This document shows positions 8,256-14,652 of a stretch of DNA of 30,988 bases, piece by piece. This DNA is from JAKACA01 sp050010115 (GTDB lineage: Bacteria; Actinomycetota; Acidimicrobiia; Acidimicrobiales; Bog-793). Position 1 is the first letter of the stretch; each line of letters starts with the position of its first letter. Under the pieces are notes generated by a model. The model saw nothing but the letters and a program-made list of their open reading frames with translations, was not told the origin of the DNA and ran no database searches. Location: assembly GCA_050010115.1 (NCBI GenBank), contig JBEKLQ010000042.1, positions 1-30,988 of the forward strand, in the 5' to 3' direction. The translations under genes and the position numbers were made by a program.

Positions 8256-8277
8256 CGAAAGTGACGCGCAGGTGAAC
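8256..8277 (-). promoter_or_regulatory. PHO-box-like repeat pair, distal, upstream of pstS-like gene
   Basis: On the minus strand two adjacent 11-nt units begin GTTCACC (8277-8267, perfect) and CGTCACT (8266-8256, weak). The pair lies 31 nt upstream of the proximal pair and only about 20 nt from the candidate -35 of the divergent MFS gene, so a bound regulator could affect both directions. Confidence 0.5.
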
Positions 8278-8298
8278 AAGCCGAGGCGGGGGCCGATG

Positions 8299-8329
8299 TT
8301 GACGTTGACGTAAAGAGCATCGTTAGACT
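8299..8329 (+). promoter_or_regulatory. Candidate promoter of the MFS exporter gene, leaderless type
   Basis: TTGACG (8299-8304) and TAGACT (8324-8329) are 19 nt apart; a second TTGACG at 8305-8310 gives a spacing that is too short. The -10 hexamer ends 10 nt before the ATG at 8340 and no Shine-Dalgarno sequence intervenes, so transcription would begin at or next to the start codon. Confidence 0.5.
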
Positions 8330-8339
8330 CGCCGGCATC

Positions 8340-10103
8340 ATGTCGCACCCGAACCCCACCCGCCCGAACCCCCCCCACGATCGCTACAAATGGATCGCCC
8401 TGTCGAACACCACGCTCGGCATGGTGATGGCGACGATCAACTCGTCGATCACGCTGATCGCTCTGCCCGACATCTTCCGCGGGATCGGCCTCAACCCTCT
8501 CGCCCCGGGCAACGTGAGTTACCTCCTCTGGATGTTGATGGGGTTCCTGGTGGTGACCGCCGTGCTCGTGGTGACGTTCGGCCGGATCGGCGACATGTAC
8601 GGCCGGGTCAGGATGTACGTGCTCGGCTTTGCCGTCTTCACCGCCGGTTCGATCATGCTCTCCGTCGTGTGGATGCACGGCGCTGGCGGGGCGTCCTACC
8701 TCATCGCCATGAGGGTGGTGCAAGGCCTTGGTGCGGCGATGCTGATGGCGAACTCGGCGGCGATCCTGACCGATGCCTTCCCAGTCGATCAGCGCGGCCT
8801 CGCCCTCGGCATCAACAACGTCGCCGCCATCGGTGGGTCGTTCATCGGCCTCATTGTGGGCGGTCTGCTCGGGCCGCTCGATTGGCGGCTCGTCTTCCTC
8901 GTATCGGTCCCCTTCGGTGTCGTCGGCACGGTGTGGGCGTACCTGAAGCTCGAAGAGCGTGGCATCCGCCGGCCGGCGCGCCTCGACTGGTGGGGCAACG
9001 TCACGTTCGCTGCGGGCCTCATCGCCGTGCTCGTCGGCATCACCTATGGCATCCAGCCCTACGGCAGCCACACGATGGGCTGGACGAGCCCGATGGTGGT
9101 CACCTGCCTTGCCGGCGGCGTGGCGCTCTTGGCGGTGTTCGTGGCGGTGGAGCACCGCATCGCCGAACCGATGTTCCACCTCGACCTGTTCCGGCTGCGG
9201 TCGTTCACGATGGGCAACCTCGCGTCACTGCTGTCCTCGCTCGGGCGAGGTGGCCTCATGTTCATGTTGATCATCTGGCTGCAGGGGATCTGGCTGCCGC
9301 TGCACGGCTACTCGTTCTCTGCCACACCGCTGTGGGCCGGGATCTACATGGTGCCGCTGACGGTCGGGTTTCTCGTGTCGGGGCCGATCTCCGGTTACCT
9401 GTCGGACCACTTCGGAGCACGACCGTTCGCGACGCTCGGCATGGTCCTGTCCGCTGCCGCGTTCGTCGCCCTCGAGGTGCTGCCGGTGAACTTCACCTAC
9501 GGGTGGTTCGCCCTGCTGCTGCTCCTCCTCGGTCTGTCGATGGGCTTGTTCGCTTCGCCCAACCGTGCGCAGGTCATGAACAGCCTGCCGCCGGAGCAGC
9601 GTGGTGTCGGCGGCGGCATGAGCGCCACGTTTCAGAACTCGGCCATGGTGTTGTCGATCGGTGTGTTCTTCAGCTTGATGGTGCTCGGGCTCTCCGCCAG
9701 CCTGCCCGGTCACATGGACGCCGGGCTGCTGCAAGCCGGCGTTCCGGCGGCCCAAGCGAGCCGGATCTCCCATCTACCGGCAGTCGGAACGCTGTTCGCG
9801 GCGTTCCTCGGCTACAACCCGATGGGCGTCCTGCTCGGACCGACGATCCACCACCTTCCGGTCGCCAAGGCTCAGTTGCTGACCGGCCGCGGCTACTTCC
9901 CCGGGCTCATCGCACCGCCGTTCGAGCAGGGCTTGCGCAAGGCGTTCGACTTCGCCGCCGGCGCCTGCCTCGTGGCGGCGGTCGCGTCGTGGCTGAGCGG
10001 GGGCAAGTACGTGCACACGCCAGTGGAGCTGGCGGCACAGGGTGGCGAGGCTGCTGTCGGCGCCACGGGCGAGGCCGGCGAGCGAGTAAGTGTGCTGCGA
10101 TGA
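8340..10103 (+). CDS. MFS exporter, DHA2 (EmrB/QacA-like) family
   Basis: Integral membrane drug:proton antiporter-type protein, 587 residues, a length and hydrophobicity pattern fitting the 14-segment DHA2 group. The first cytoplasmic loop has motif A (GRIGDMYGRVRM) after membrane segment 2. A second motif-A-like loop (GYLSDHFGARP) occurs in the second half, and VVQGLGAAMLMANSAAI resembles the motif C/D region of segments 4-5. Expected activity is proton-driven efflux of hydrophobic compounds across the inner membrane; the substrate cannot be told from sequence. The ATG at 8340 is supported by a nearby -10 hexamer. The stop overlaps the start of the following MerR gene (ATGA), which suggests that the regulator controls this exporter. 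Confidence 0.88.
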   Translation: MSHPNPTRPNPPHDRYKWIALSNTTLGMVMATINSSITLIALPDIFRGIGLNPLAPGNVSYLLWMLMGFLVVTAVLVVTFGRIGDMYGRVRMYVLGFAVFTAGSIMLSVVWMHGAGGASYLIAMRVVQGLGAAMLMANSAAILTDAFPVDQRGLALGINNVAAIGGSFIGLIVGGLLGPLDWRLVFLVSVPFGVVGTVWAYLKLEERGIRRPARLDWWGNVTFAAGLIAVLVGITYGIQPYGSHTMGWTSPMVVTCLAGGVALLAVFVAVEHRIAEPMFHLDLFRLRSFTMGNLASLLSSLGRGGLMFMLIIWLQGIWLPLHGYSFSATPLWAGIYMVPLTVGFLVSGPISGYLSDHFGARPFATLGMVLSAAAFVALEVLPVNFTYGWFALLLLLLGLSMGLFASPNRAQVMNSLPPEQRGVGGGMSATFQNSAMVLSIGVFFSLMVLGLSASLPGHMDAGLLQAGVPAAQASRISHLPAVGTLFAAFLGYNPMGVLLGPTIHHLPVAKAQLLTGRGYFPGLIAPPFEQGLRKAFDFAAGACLVAAVASWLSGGKYVHTPVELAAQGGEAAVGATGEAGERVSVLR

Positions 10104-10576
10104 CGGTGCCGACCGCGACCGCAACCGAGGCCGGTTCGTGCCGGCTTATGTCGATCGGGGACGTCGCCGAGCTGCTCGGTACGACGACCCGAACGCTGCG
10201 GTACTACGAGGAGCTGGGCCTCGTATCGCCCTCCCGCCAGACGGTGACAGCCCAGCGGCGGTACGGGGCCGAAGAGATCGAGCGCCTGCGCCGCATCCGG
10301 GAGCTGCAGACCCTGCTCGGGCTCGATCTCGAAGAGATCGGTGAGCAGCTCGAGGCATCTGACCGCCTGGAAGGCCTCCGTGCCGAGTACCGGGCAGGGC
10401 CTCCGCCTGAGCGGCGCGACGAGATCCTCTTTGAGGGGCTGGCGATTCTCGAGCGCCTCCGGGAGCGGGTGCTGGACCGGCAGGAGCGCCTGGTCAGCTT
10501 TGCCGAGGAGCTCGAGGGCCGGATCGGGCGGTATCAGGCCGCCATGGAGCAGCAAGAGACTCGCGCCCGGGGCTGA
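10100..10576 (+). CDS. MerR-family transcriptional regulator
   Basis: DNA-binding regulator of 158 residues. After a short leader, the N-terminal winged-helix domain reads MSIGDVAELLGTTTRTLRYY, then EELGLVSPSR, a standard MerR fold. The rest is a long charged helical region (residues about 85-155) expected to form the dimer coiled coil, ending in a Glu/Arg-rich tail. No cysteine pattern for metal sensing is seen, so the effector is probably organic. The ATG at 10100 overlaps the stop of the MFS gene by 4 nt; an internal ATG 16 codons later (MSIGDV) is an alternative start. The coupling suggests autoregulation together with the exporter gene, but no palindromic MerR operator with a 19-bp spacer was clearly identified. 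Confidence 0.9.
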   Translation: MTVPTATATEAGSCRLMSIGDVAELLGTTTRTLRYYEELGLVSPSRQTVTAQRRYGAEEIERLRRIRELQTLLGLDLEEIGEQLEASDRLEGLRAEYRAGPPPERRDEILFEGLAILERLRERVLDRQERLVSFAEELEGRIGRYQAAMEQQETRARG

Positions 10577-10588
10577 CAGTATGGCGGT

Positions 10589-11947
10589 ATGCGTTTCGTC
10601 GTGATCGGTGGTGGGCCAGCCGGTGTGAGGGCGGCGTCCACGGCGGCGCGGCTCGGCGCCGAGGTCGTGCTCGTGGAACGAGATGTCATCGGTGGGGCTG
10701 CCAACTTGTGGGACTGCATCCCGTCCAAGGCGATCATCTCGACGGGAGCGCTCGTCAGCCGCGCGAGGCGGGCGGAGCTGCTGGGCCTTGGCCCGCTCAC
10801 GCCGGAGGTCGACCTGGACGCCCTCACACGGCGTGTGCAGGAGGTCTCGGGCCGTCTGGCTTTATCGATGACCCAGCAGCTCGAGAGCCAAGGCGTCCGT
10901 ATCGCACGGGCCACCGCCAGGATGACGGGCCCTCACCGGGTCGAGCTCGACCCGGGTGGCGACGTCACCGAGGTCCTCGACGCCGACGCGGTGCTGCTCG
11001 CCACGGGGTCGTCGCCACGGGTGCCCGACTGGGCCGCCGTCGACGGCGAGCGCGTGCTCACGACGCGGCAGGCGTACCCGCCGCCGGTCATCCCCGAGAA
11101 TCTGGTCGTGATCGGCTCCGGCGTGACCGGAGTGGAGTTCGTCCACATGTTCCGCTCGCTCGGCTCTGCCGTCACGCTCATCGTCTCGCGCCAGCAGGTG
11201 CTCCCGGCGAAGGACCCTGAGGTCGCCGCTGCCCTGGAAGCGGACTTCCTCGCCCGAGGCGTGAAGCTCTGCATCGGCGCCCGAGCTGTCGGGATCGACC
11301 GGCCGGACGGCGGGGTGGCAGTGCGGTGCGACGACGGCCGCGTCATCTGTGGCAGCCATGCGCTCATCTGCATCGGATCAGTGCCAGGGAGTGAGGGACT
11401 CGGTCTTGACAGGGCGGGTGTCATCGTGAACGACGGCGGGTACGTGCCGGTGAACCACCACTGCCAGACGAACGTTGCGCACATCTACGCCGCCGGTGAC
11501 CTGGCAGGGCGGCTGCCGCTGGCGTCGGTGGCGGCGGTGCAGGGCCACAAGGTCGCCGAGCACGTGATGGGGCTGCACACCCGCGAGCACCGGCATCTCG
11601 ACTACGACAAGGCCGCCTCCGCCATCTTTACCGAGCCGGAGATCGCCGACGTGGGCCTTGCCGAGGCCGAGGCGTTCGCCCTCGGCCGGAAGATCCGGGT
11701 CACGAAGGTCCCGTACGCCGCCAACGCGCGGGCGCTCATCGACGGGGATTCGCGGGGGTTCGTCAAGCTGGTGTCAGATCCTGCAACCGGCATCGTGCTC
11801 GGCGGCTCGATCGTCGGGGCGCATGCCGCCGAGCTCGTGAGCATCATCGCCCTGGCCGTCACGGCCAACTTGCGTGTCATCGACTTGGCCGAGAGCCTGT
11901 TCGTCCACCCTACGTTGGCCGAGGCGTTGGCCGAGGCCGCCGAGTGA
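10589..11947 (+). CDS. FAD-dependent pyridine nucleotide oxidoreductase, LpdA/quinone-reductase-like, lacking one redox Cys
   Basis: Flavoprotein of 452 residues with the dihydrolipoamide dehydrogenase fold: N-terminal FAD dinucleotide motif (VIGGGPAGVRAA), a NAD(P)-binding motif (VVIGSGVTGVEFVHMF), the second FAD motif (HIYAAGDLAG) and a C-terminal dimer domain. In the redox-active site, where disulfide reductases have Cys-x4-Cys, only the second cysteine remains: Cys43 in WDCIPSK, with Ala at residue 38. The His-Glu pair near the C-terminus is kept (HPTLAE, about 440-445). Mycobacterium tuberculosis LpdA (Rv3303c) likewise lacks one of the two cysteines and acts as an NAD(P)H:quinone reductase, so that activity is more likely than lipoamide oxidation. 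The ATG lies 12 nt after the MerR stop, without a clear Shine-Dalgarno. The 3' end overlaps nfo tail to tail by 38 bp. Confidence 0.87.
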   Translation: MRFVVIGGGPAGVRAASTAARLGAEVVLVERDVIGGAANLWDCIPSKAIISTGALVSRARRAELLGLGPLTPEVDLDALTRRVQEVSGRLALSMTQQLESQGVRIARATARMTGPHRVELDPGGDVTEVLDADAVLLATGSSPRVPDWAAVDGERVLTTRQAYPPPVIPENLVVIGSGVTGVEFVHMFRSLGSAVTLIVSRQQVLPAKDPEVAAALEADFLARGVKLCIGARAVGIDRPDGGVAVRCDDGRVICGSHALICIGSVPGSEGLGLDRAGVIVNDGGYVPVNHHCQTNVAHIYAAGDLAGRLPLASVAAVQGHKVAEHVMGLHTREHRHLDYDKAASAIFTEPEIADVGLAEAEAFALGRKIRVTKVPYAANARALIDGDSRGFVKLVSDPATGIVLGGSIVGAHAAELVSIIALAVTANLRVIDLAESLFVHPTLAEALAEAAE

Positions 11948-12851
11948 CGCCGGGCCGGAACGAGGCCTGCCGCTGCCAGCGCCGCAAGCCGTTGGCGTGA
12001 ATCCGGCGGGCTACTGCTACATCTACAGCGCCGGGCCCGTGGCCCAAAGCGCCGGGCACTTCGAGGATCGCAGGGAGGTGCTGCAGCCGGGGATGGCCGA
12101 GTAGCGAACCGAGCGCAGTCGCACCGATCAGACCCTCACCGGGGTTGGCGTGGCGGTCACGGTTACTCCCGCGTTCGGATTTGGAGTCGTTCAGGTGGAT
12201 GCACTGGAGCCGCTCGAGGCCGATGGCGGCATCGATCCCCATGACGACCGCGTCGGCCTGCGCCAGCGTCCGGTAGCCGGCTCCCGAGGCGAACAGGTGC
12301 TGGGTGTCGAGGCAGGCGCCGATGCGCTCGTCGCCGCCGGCGGCATGGAGCACGGCCGCCAGTTCGGAGAAGTCACGCCCGCACGTGCCGCCCGCGCCGG
12401 CGGCGTTCTCCATCAAGAGCGGGCACGCGGGTCCGCCGAGGACGTCTTCGACCTCGTCGAGAGCGCGCAGCAATTCGCTGGCGATCGCTTTCACCACCGC
12501 CTCGAAACCCGCCCCCCGGTGGCTCCCGAGATGCAACACCAGGCCACTCGAGCCCATGGCCGAGGCCACTCGGAGGTTCTCGGTGAGACACGCTCGGGAT
12601 TTCGCCAACAGGTCGGGGTCACTCGTTGCCACGTTGATCAGGTAGCTCGCGTGGCAGTACGTGGCCAGCACGCTCGGATGGCCGGCCTGAAGATCCCGGT
12701 AGCGGGCAAGGGTCTCGTCCGTAAAGGCGTTCGGCTTCCAGACTCGCGGGCTCTGGGTGAAGATCTGGATGACATCGGCACCGATCTCGGCACCACGGTC
12801 GAAGGCCGGGAGCAAGCCGCCCGAAGCGCGTACGTTCGCCCCGAGCAGCAT
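11910..12851 (-). CDS. nfo: Deoxyribonuclease IV (AP endonuclease, Nfo family)
   Basis: Base-excision repair enzyme cutting DNA 5' to abasic sites, 313 residues. The fold is a metal-dependent TIM barrel. Visible family motifs are the start LLGANVRASGGL, LLMENAAGAG (metal ligand Glu), ACLDTQHLFASGAGY (metal ligands Asp and His) and HLNDSK followed by DRHANPGEG (His/Asp ligands), in the usual order. The C-terminus has an extra basic, Pro/Arg-rich tail of about 25 residues beyond the family core, encoded over the end of the convergent oxidoreductase gene (overlap 11910-11947). The ATG at 12851 is preceded by a TAGCGT hexamer 8 nt upstream. It is divergent from miaB with 80 nt between the starts. 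Confidence 0.92.
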   Translation of the reverse strand: MLLGANVRASGGLLPAFDRGAEIGADVIQIFTQSPRVWKPNAFTDETLARYRDLQAGHPSVLATYCHASYLINVATSDPDLLAKSRACLTENLRVASAMGSSGLVLHLGSHRGAGFEAVVKAIASELLRALDEVEDVLGGPACPLLMENAAGAGGTCGRDFSELAAVLHAAGGDERIGACLDTQHLFASGAGYRTLAQADAVVMGIDAAIGLERLQCIHLNDSKSERGSNRDRHANPGEGLIGATALGSLLGHPRLQHLPAILEVPGALGHGPGAVDVAVARRIHANGLRRWQRQASFRPGVTRRPRPTPRPT

Positions 12852-12859
12852 CGGAAGGG

Positions 12860-12865
12860 ACGCTA
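12860..12865 (-). promoter_or_regulatory. Candidate -10 of nfo, leaderless type
   Basis: TAGCGT on the minus strand, 8 nt before the nfo ATG, with no Shine-Dalgarno between. The predicted transcript starts at or beside the start codon. Confidence 0.5.
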
Positions 12866-12919
12866 GTCACTCGCACGCCGTCACCGCCCAGGCCGGACCG
12901 GGCGGCCGAGGCGCTCGCT

Positions 12920-12925
12920 TAGGCT
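12920..12925 (+). promoter_or_regulatory. Candidate -10 of miaB, leaderless type
   Basis: TAGGCT, 6 nt before the GTG start of miaB. No Shine-Dalgarno intervenes. Together with the nfo hexamer it makes a compact divergent promoter region. Confidence 0.45.
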
Positions 12926-12931
12926 CGCGAG

Positions 12932-14449
12932 GTGCCCGCCGACAGCCCAGCCCCGACGCGCAAGTTCCTCGTGCGCACATTCGGCTGCCAGATGAACGAG
13001 CATGACTCGGAGCGGATCGCCACCATCCTTGCCGCTGAGGGTATGGAACGCACGGGCGAGGTCAGCGAGGCCGACCTCGTCGTCCTCAACACGTGCTGCA
13101 TCCGCCAGAACGCTGACGACAAGCTGTACGGCACGCTCGGGCACCTGAAGTCGATCCAAGCGGAACGACCCGGCATGCAGATCGCCGTCGGTGGGTGCCT
13201 GGCGCAGAAGGACCGGGAGCACCTGCTCGAACGGGCGCCGTTCGTGGATGCCGTGTTCGGCACGCACAACGTCAGCCGTGTGGCGGCCCTGCTGGCCGAA
13301 GCACGGGCGGGCGGTGAGTCGGTGATCGAGATCCTCGACGAGGCGTCACGCGAGGACGCGGCCGAATTCCCGATCGCCATGGCCGTGCGGGAGGACCTGC
13401 CCCACGCGGCCTGGGTGACCATCCAGATGGGCTGTGACAACTCCTGCGCCTTCTGCATCGTCCCGGCCGTGCGGGGACCGGAGGTCAGCCGGCCGTTCGG
13501 CGACCTGCTCCGGGAGGTCGAGTCGTTGGCGGCCACCGGCACGGTCGAGCTCACCCTGCTCGGGCAGAACGTGAACTCCTACGGCCGCGACCTCACGACA
13601 CGCCTCCGCGCCGGGGCTGCGGCGGTCTCGCAGCCGGAGCTCGTCCACGACGTAGGACACGCTTGGGTTGCCGAGGGTGCCCGCCGGCCCCGCCCGCTCT
13701 TCGCCGACCTGTTGCGAGCCGTCGGGGCCGTGCCGGGGATCCGGAGGGTCCGCTTCACGAGCCCGCACCCGAAGGACCTCCGGCCCGAGACGATCGCCGC
13801 CATGGCAGAGACCGAAGCTGTTTGCGAGCAACTGCACCTCCCCTTGCAGGCCGGGAGCGACCGGGTGCTGGCTGCGATGCGCCGTGGTTACACCGCCGAG
13901 CGTTACCTCGAGCGGTTGGCTGCGGCCCGCGCCGAGATCGAGGATCTGGCGGTGTCGACGGACATCATCGTGGGGTTTCCGGGGGAGACCGAGGAGGACT
14001 TTCAGCGGACCCTCGAGGTCGTGGCCGAGGCGGAGTACGACAGCGCTTTCACGTTCGTCTTCTCTCCGCGCCCCGGGACGCGAGCCGCAGAGATGGCCGA
14101 TCAATTCGTCAGGCCTGACGAGGTGGCGGATCGTTTCGAGAGGCTGCGCGTCGTGGTCGAGCGGTCCGCGCTCGCCCGCCACCGGGCCCGGATCGGCCGG
14201 GTCGAGGAGGCGCTCGTCGAGGGGCCGTCGAAGAAGAATCCCGACGTCCTAACCGGGCGGACCCGCCAAGGCAAGCTCGTGCACTTCACCGCTTCCGGGC
14301 AAGCCGCCGAGGTCGGGGCGTTCGTCCGAGTGAGTATCGACTCGGCCGCTCCGCATCACCTGCGCGCGAGGTTCGTGAGCCTCGAGTCGCCGGCGCCGGT
14401 CCGGCGCTCGCCGAGGGCTGCGATCCGCATCCCCGTGCACGCCGGCTGA
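12932..14449 (+). CDS. miaB: tRNA-2-methylthio-N6-dimethylallyladenosine synthase MiaB
   Basis: Radical-SAM methylthiotransferase that adds 2-methylthio to N6-isopentenyladenosine-37 of tRNAs, 505 residues. The N-terminal UPF0004 domain carries cluster cysteines at Cys19 (FGCQMNEHDS), the NTCC pair around 55 and Cys89 (GGCLAQ). The radical-SAM motif is CDNSCAFC (Cys168, 172, 175), followed by LTLLGQNVNSYG, SPHPKD, LHLPLQAGSD and STDIIVGFPGET. A C-terminal TRAM domain includes the TGRTRQGKLVHF segment. Odd point: about 30 extra residues (roughly 224-253) after LGQNVNSYGRD, before PLFADLL. The GTG at 12932 is the start, with a -10-like hexamer 6 nt upstream. Cytoplasmic. No miaA is visible next to it. 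Confidence 0.95.
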   Translation: MPADSPAPTRKFLVRTFGCQMNEHDSERIATILAAEGMERTGEVSEADLVVLNTCCIRQNADDKLYGTLGHLKSIQAERPGMQIAVGGCLAQKDREHLLERAPFVDAVFGTHNVSRVAALLAEARAGGESVIEILDEASREDAAEFPIAMAVREDLPHAAWVTIQMGCDNSCAFCIVPAVRGPEVSRPFGDLLREVESLAATGTVELTLLGQNVNSYGRDLTTRLRAGAAAVSQPELVHDVGHAWVAEGARRPRPLFADLLRAVGAVPGIRRVRFTSPHPKDLRPETIAAMAETEAVCEQLHLPLQAGSDRVLAAMRRGYTAERYLERLAAARAEIEDLAVSTDIIVGFPGETEEDFQRTLEVVAEAEYDSAFTFVFSPRPGTRAAEMADQFVRPDEVADRFERLRVVVERSALARHRARIGRVEEALVEGPSKKNPDVLTGRTRQGKLVHFTASGQAAEVGAFVRVSIDSAAPHHLRARFVSLESPAPVRRSPRAAIRIPVHAG

Positions 14450-14558
14450 GCGCGCGCCGTCCGGAGCGCCAGTCGGCGGTGCCGCCGGCGAGAGACCCTC
14501 GCCATCCGCACCACCGACCGCCGCGTCCGGTCTCCTCCGTTTGCGGTGTGCCCGTTTT

Positions 14559-14615
14559 CGCGTCGTAGGTTGTGGCAGAGGGGAGGTTTCTCCCCGAGCC
14601 ACGACCTACGACGCG
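14559..14615. repeat. Large palindromic (REP-like) element upstream of secA
   Basis: An 18-bp outer stem (14559-14576 with 14598-14615, one G-T mismatch) encloses an inner 6-bp hairpin (14580-14585 with 14590-14595, loop GTTT). The inner 16-nt core is GGGGAGGTTTCTCCCC. Its exact reverse complement occurs at 25541-25556 inside kgd, within another long imperfect palindrome. The element lies 110 nt after miaB and ends just before the candidate secA promoter. No U-run follows, so a dispersed palindromic repeat fits better than a plain terminator. The rest of the miaB-secA gap (14450-14558) shows nothing recognisable. Confidence 0.75.
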
Positions 14616-14638
14616 GGTTGGGAGCGCCTGACCTGCCC

Positions 14639-14644
14639 TACAAT
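14639..14644 (+). promoter_or_regulatory. Candidate -10 of secA, leaderless type
   Basis: TACAAT, a near-consensus -10, ends 8 nt before the GTG start of secA. A weak TTGGGA (14618-14623) lies 15 nt upstream. No Shine-Dalgarno is present, so a leaderless transcript is predicted. Confidence 0.6.
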
Positions 14645-14652
14645 GGTCCGTC

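Noticed and set aside
9481..9500. GGTGAAC/TTCACC sequence in the MFS gene as a PHO box
   Set aside because: It falls inside coding sequence, lacks the 11-nt direct-repeat phasing and can be explained by codon content.
8390..10099. Plus-strand open frame upstream of and in phase with the MerR gene
   Set aside because: It is an alternate frame of the MFS gene, rich in Arg and Pro. Only its last 158 codons, from 10100, are the real MerR gene.
14559..14615. Simple rho-independent terminator for miaB
   Set aside because: The hairpin starts 110 nt after the gene, has no U-run, and its core recurs inside kgd, which favours a repeat element, although it may still affect transcription.
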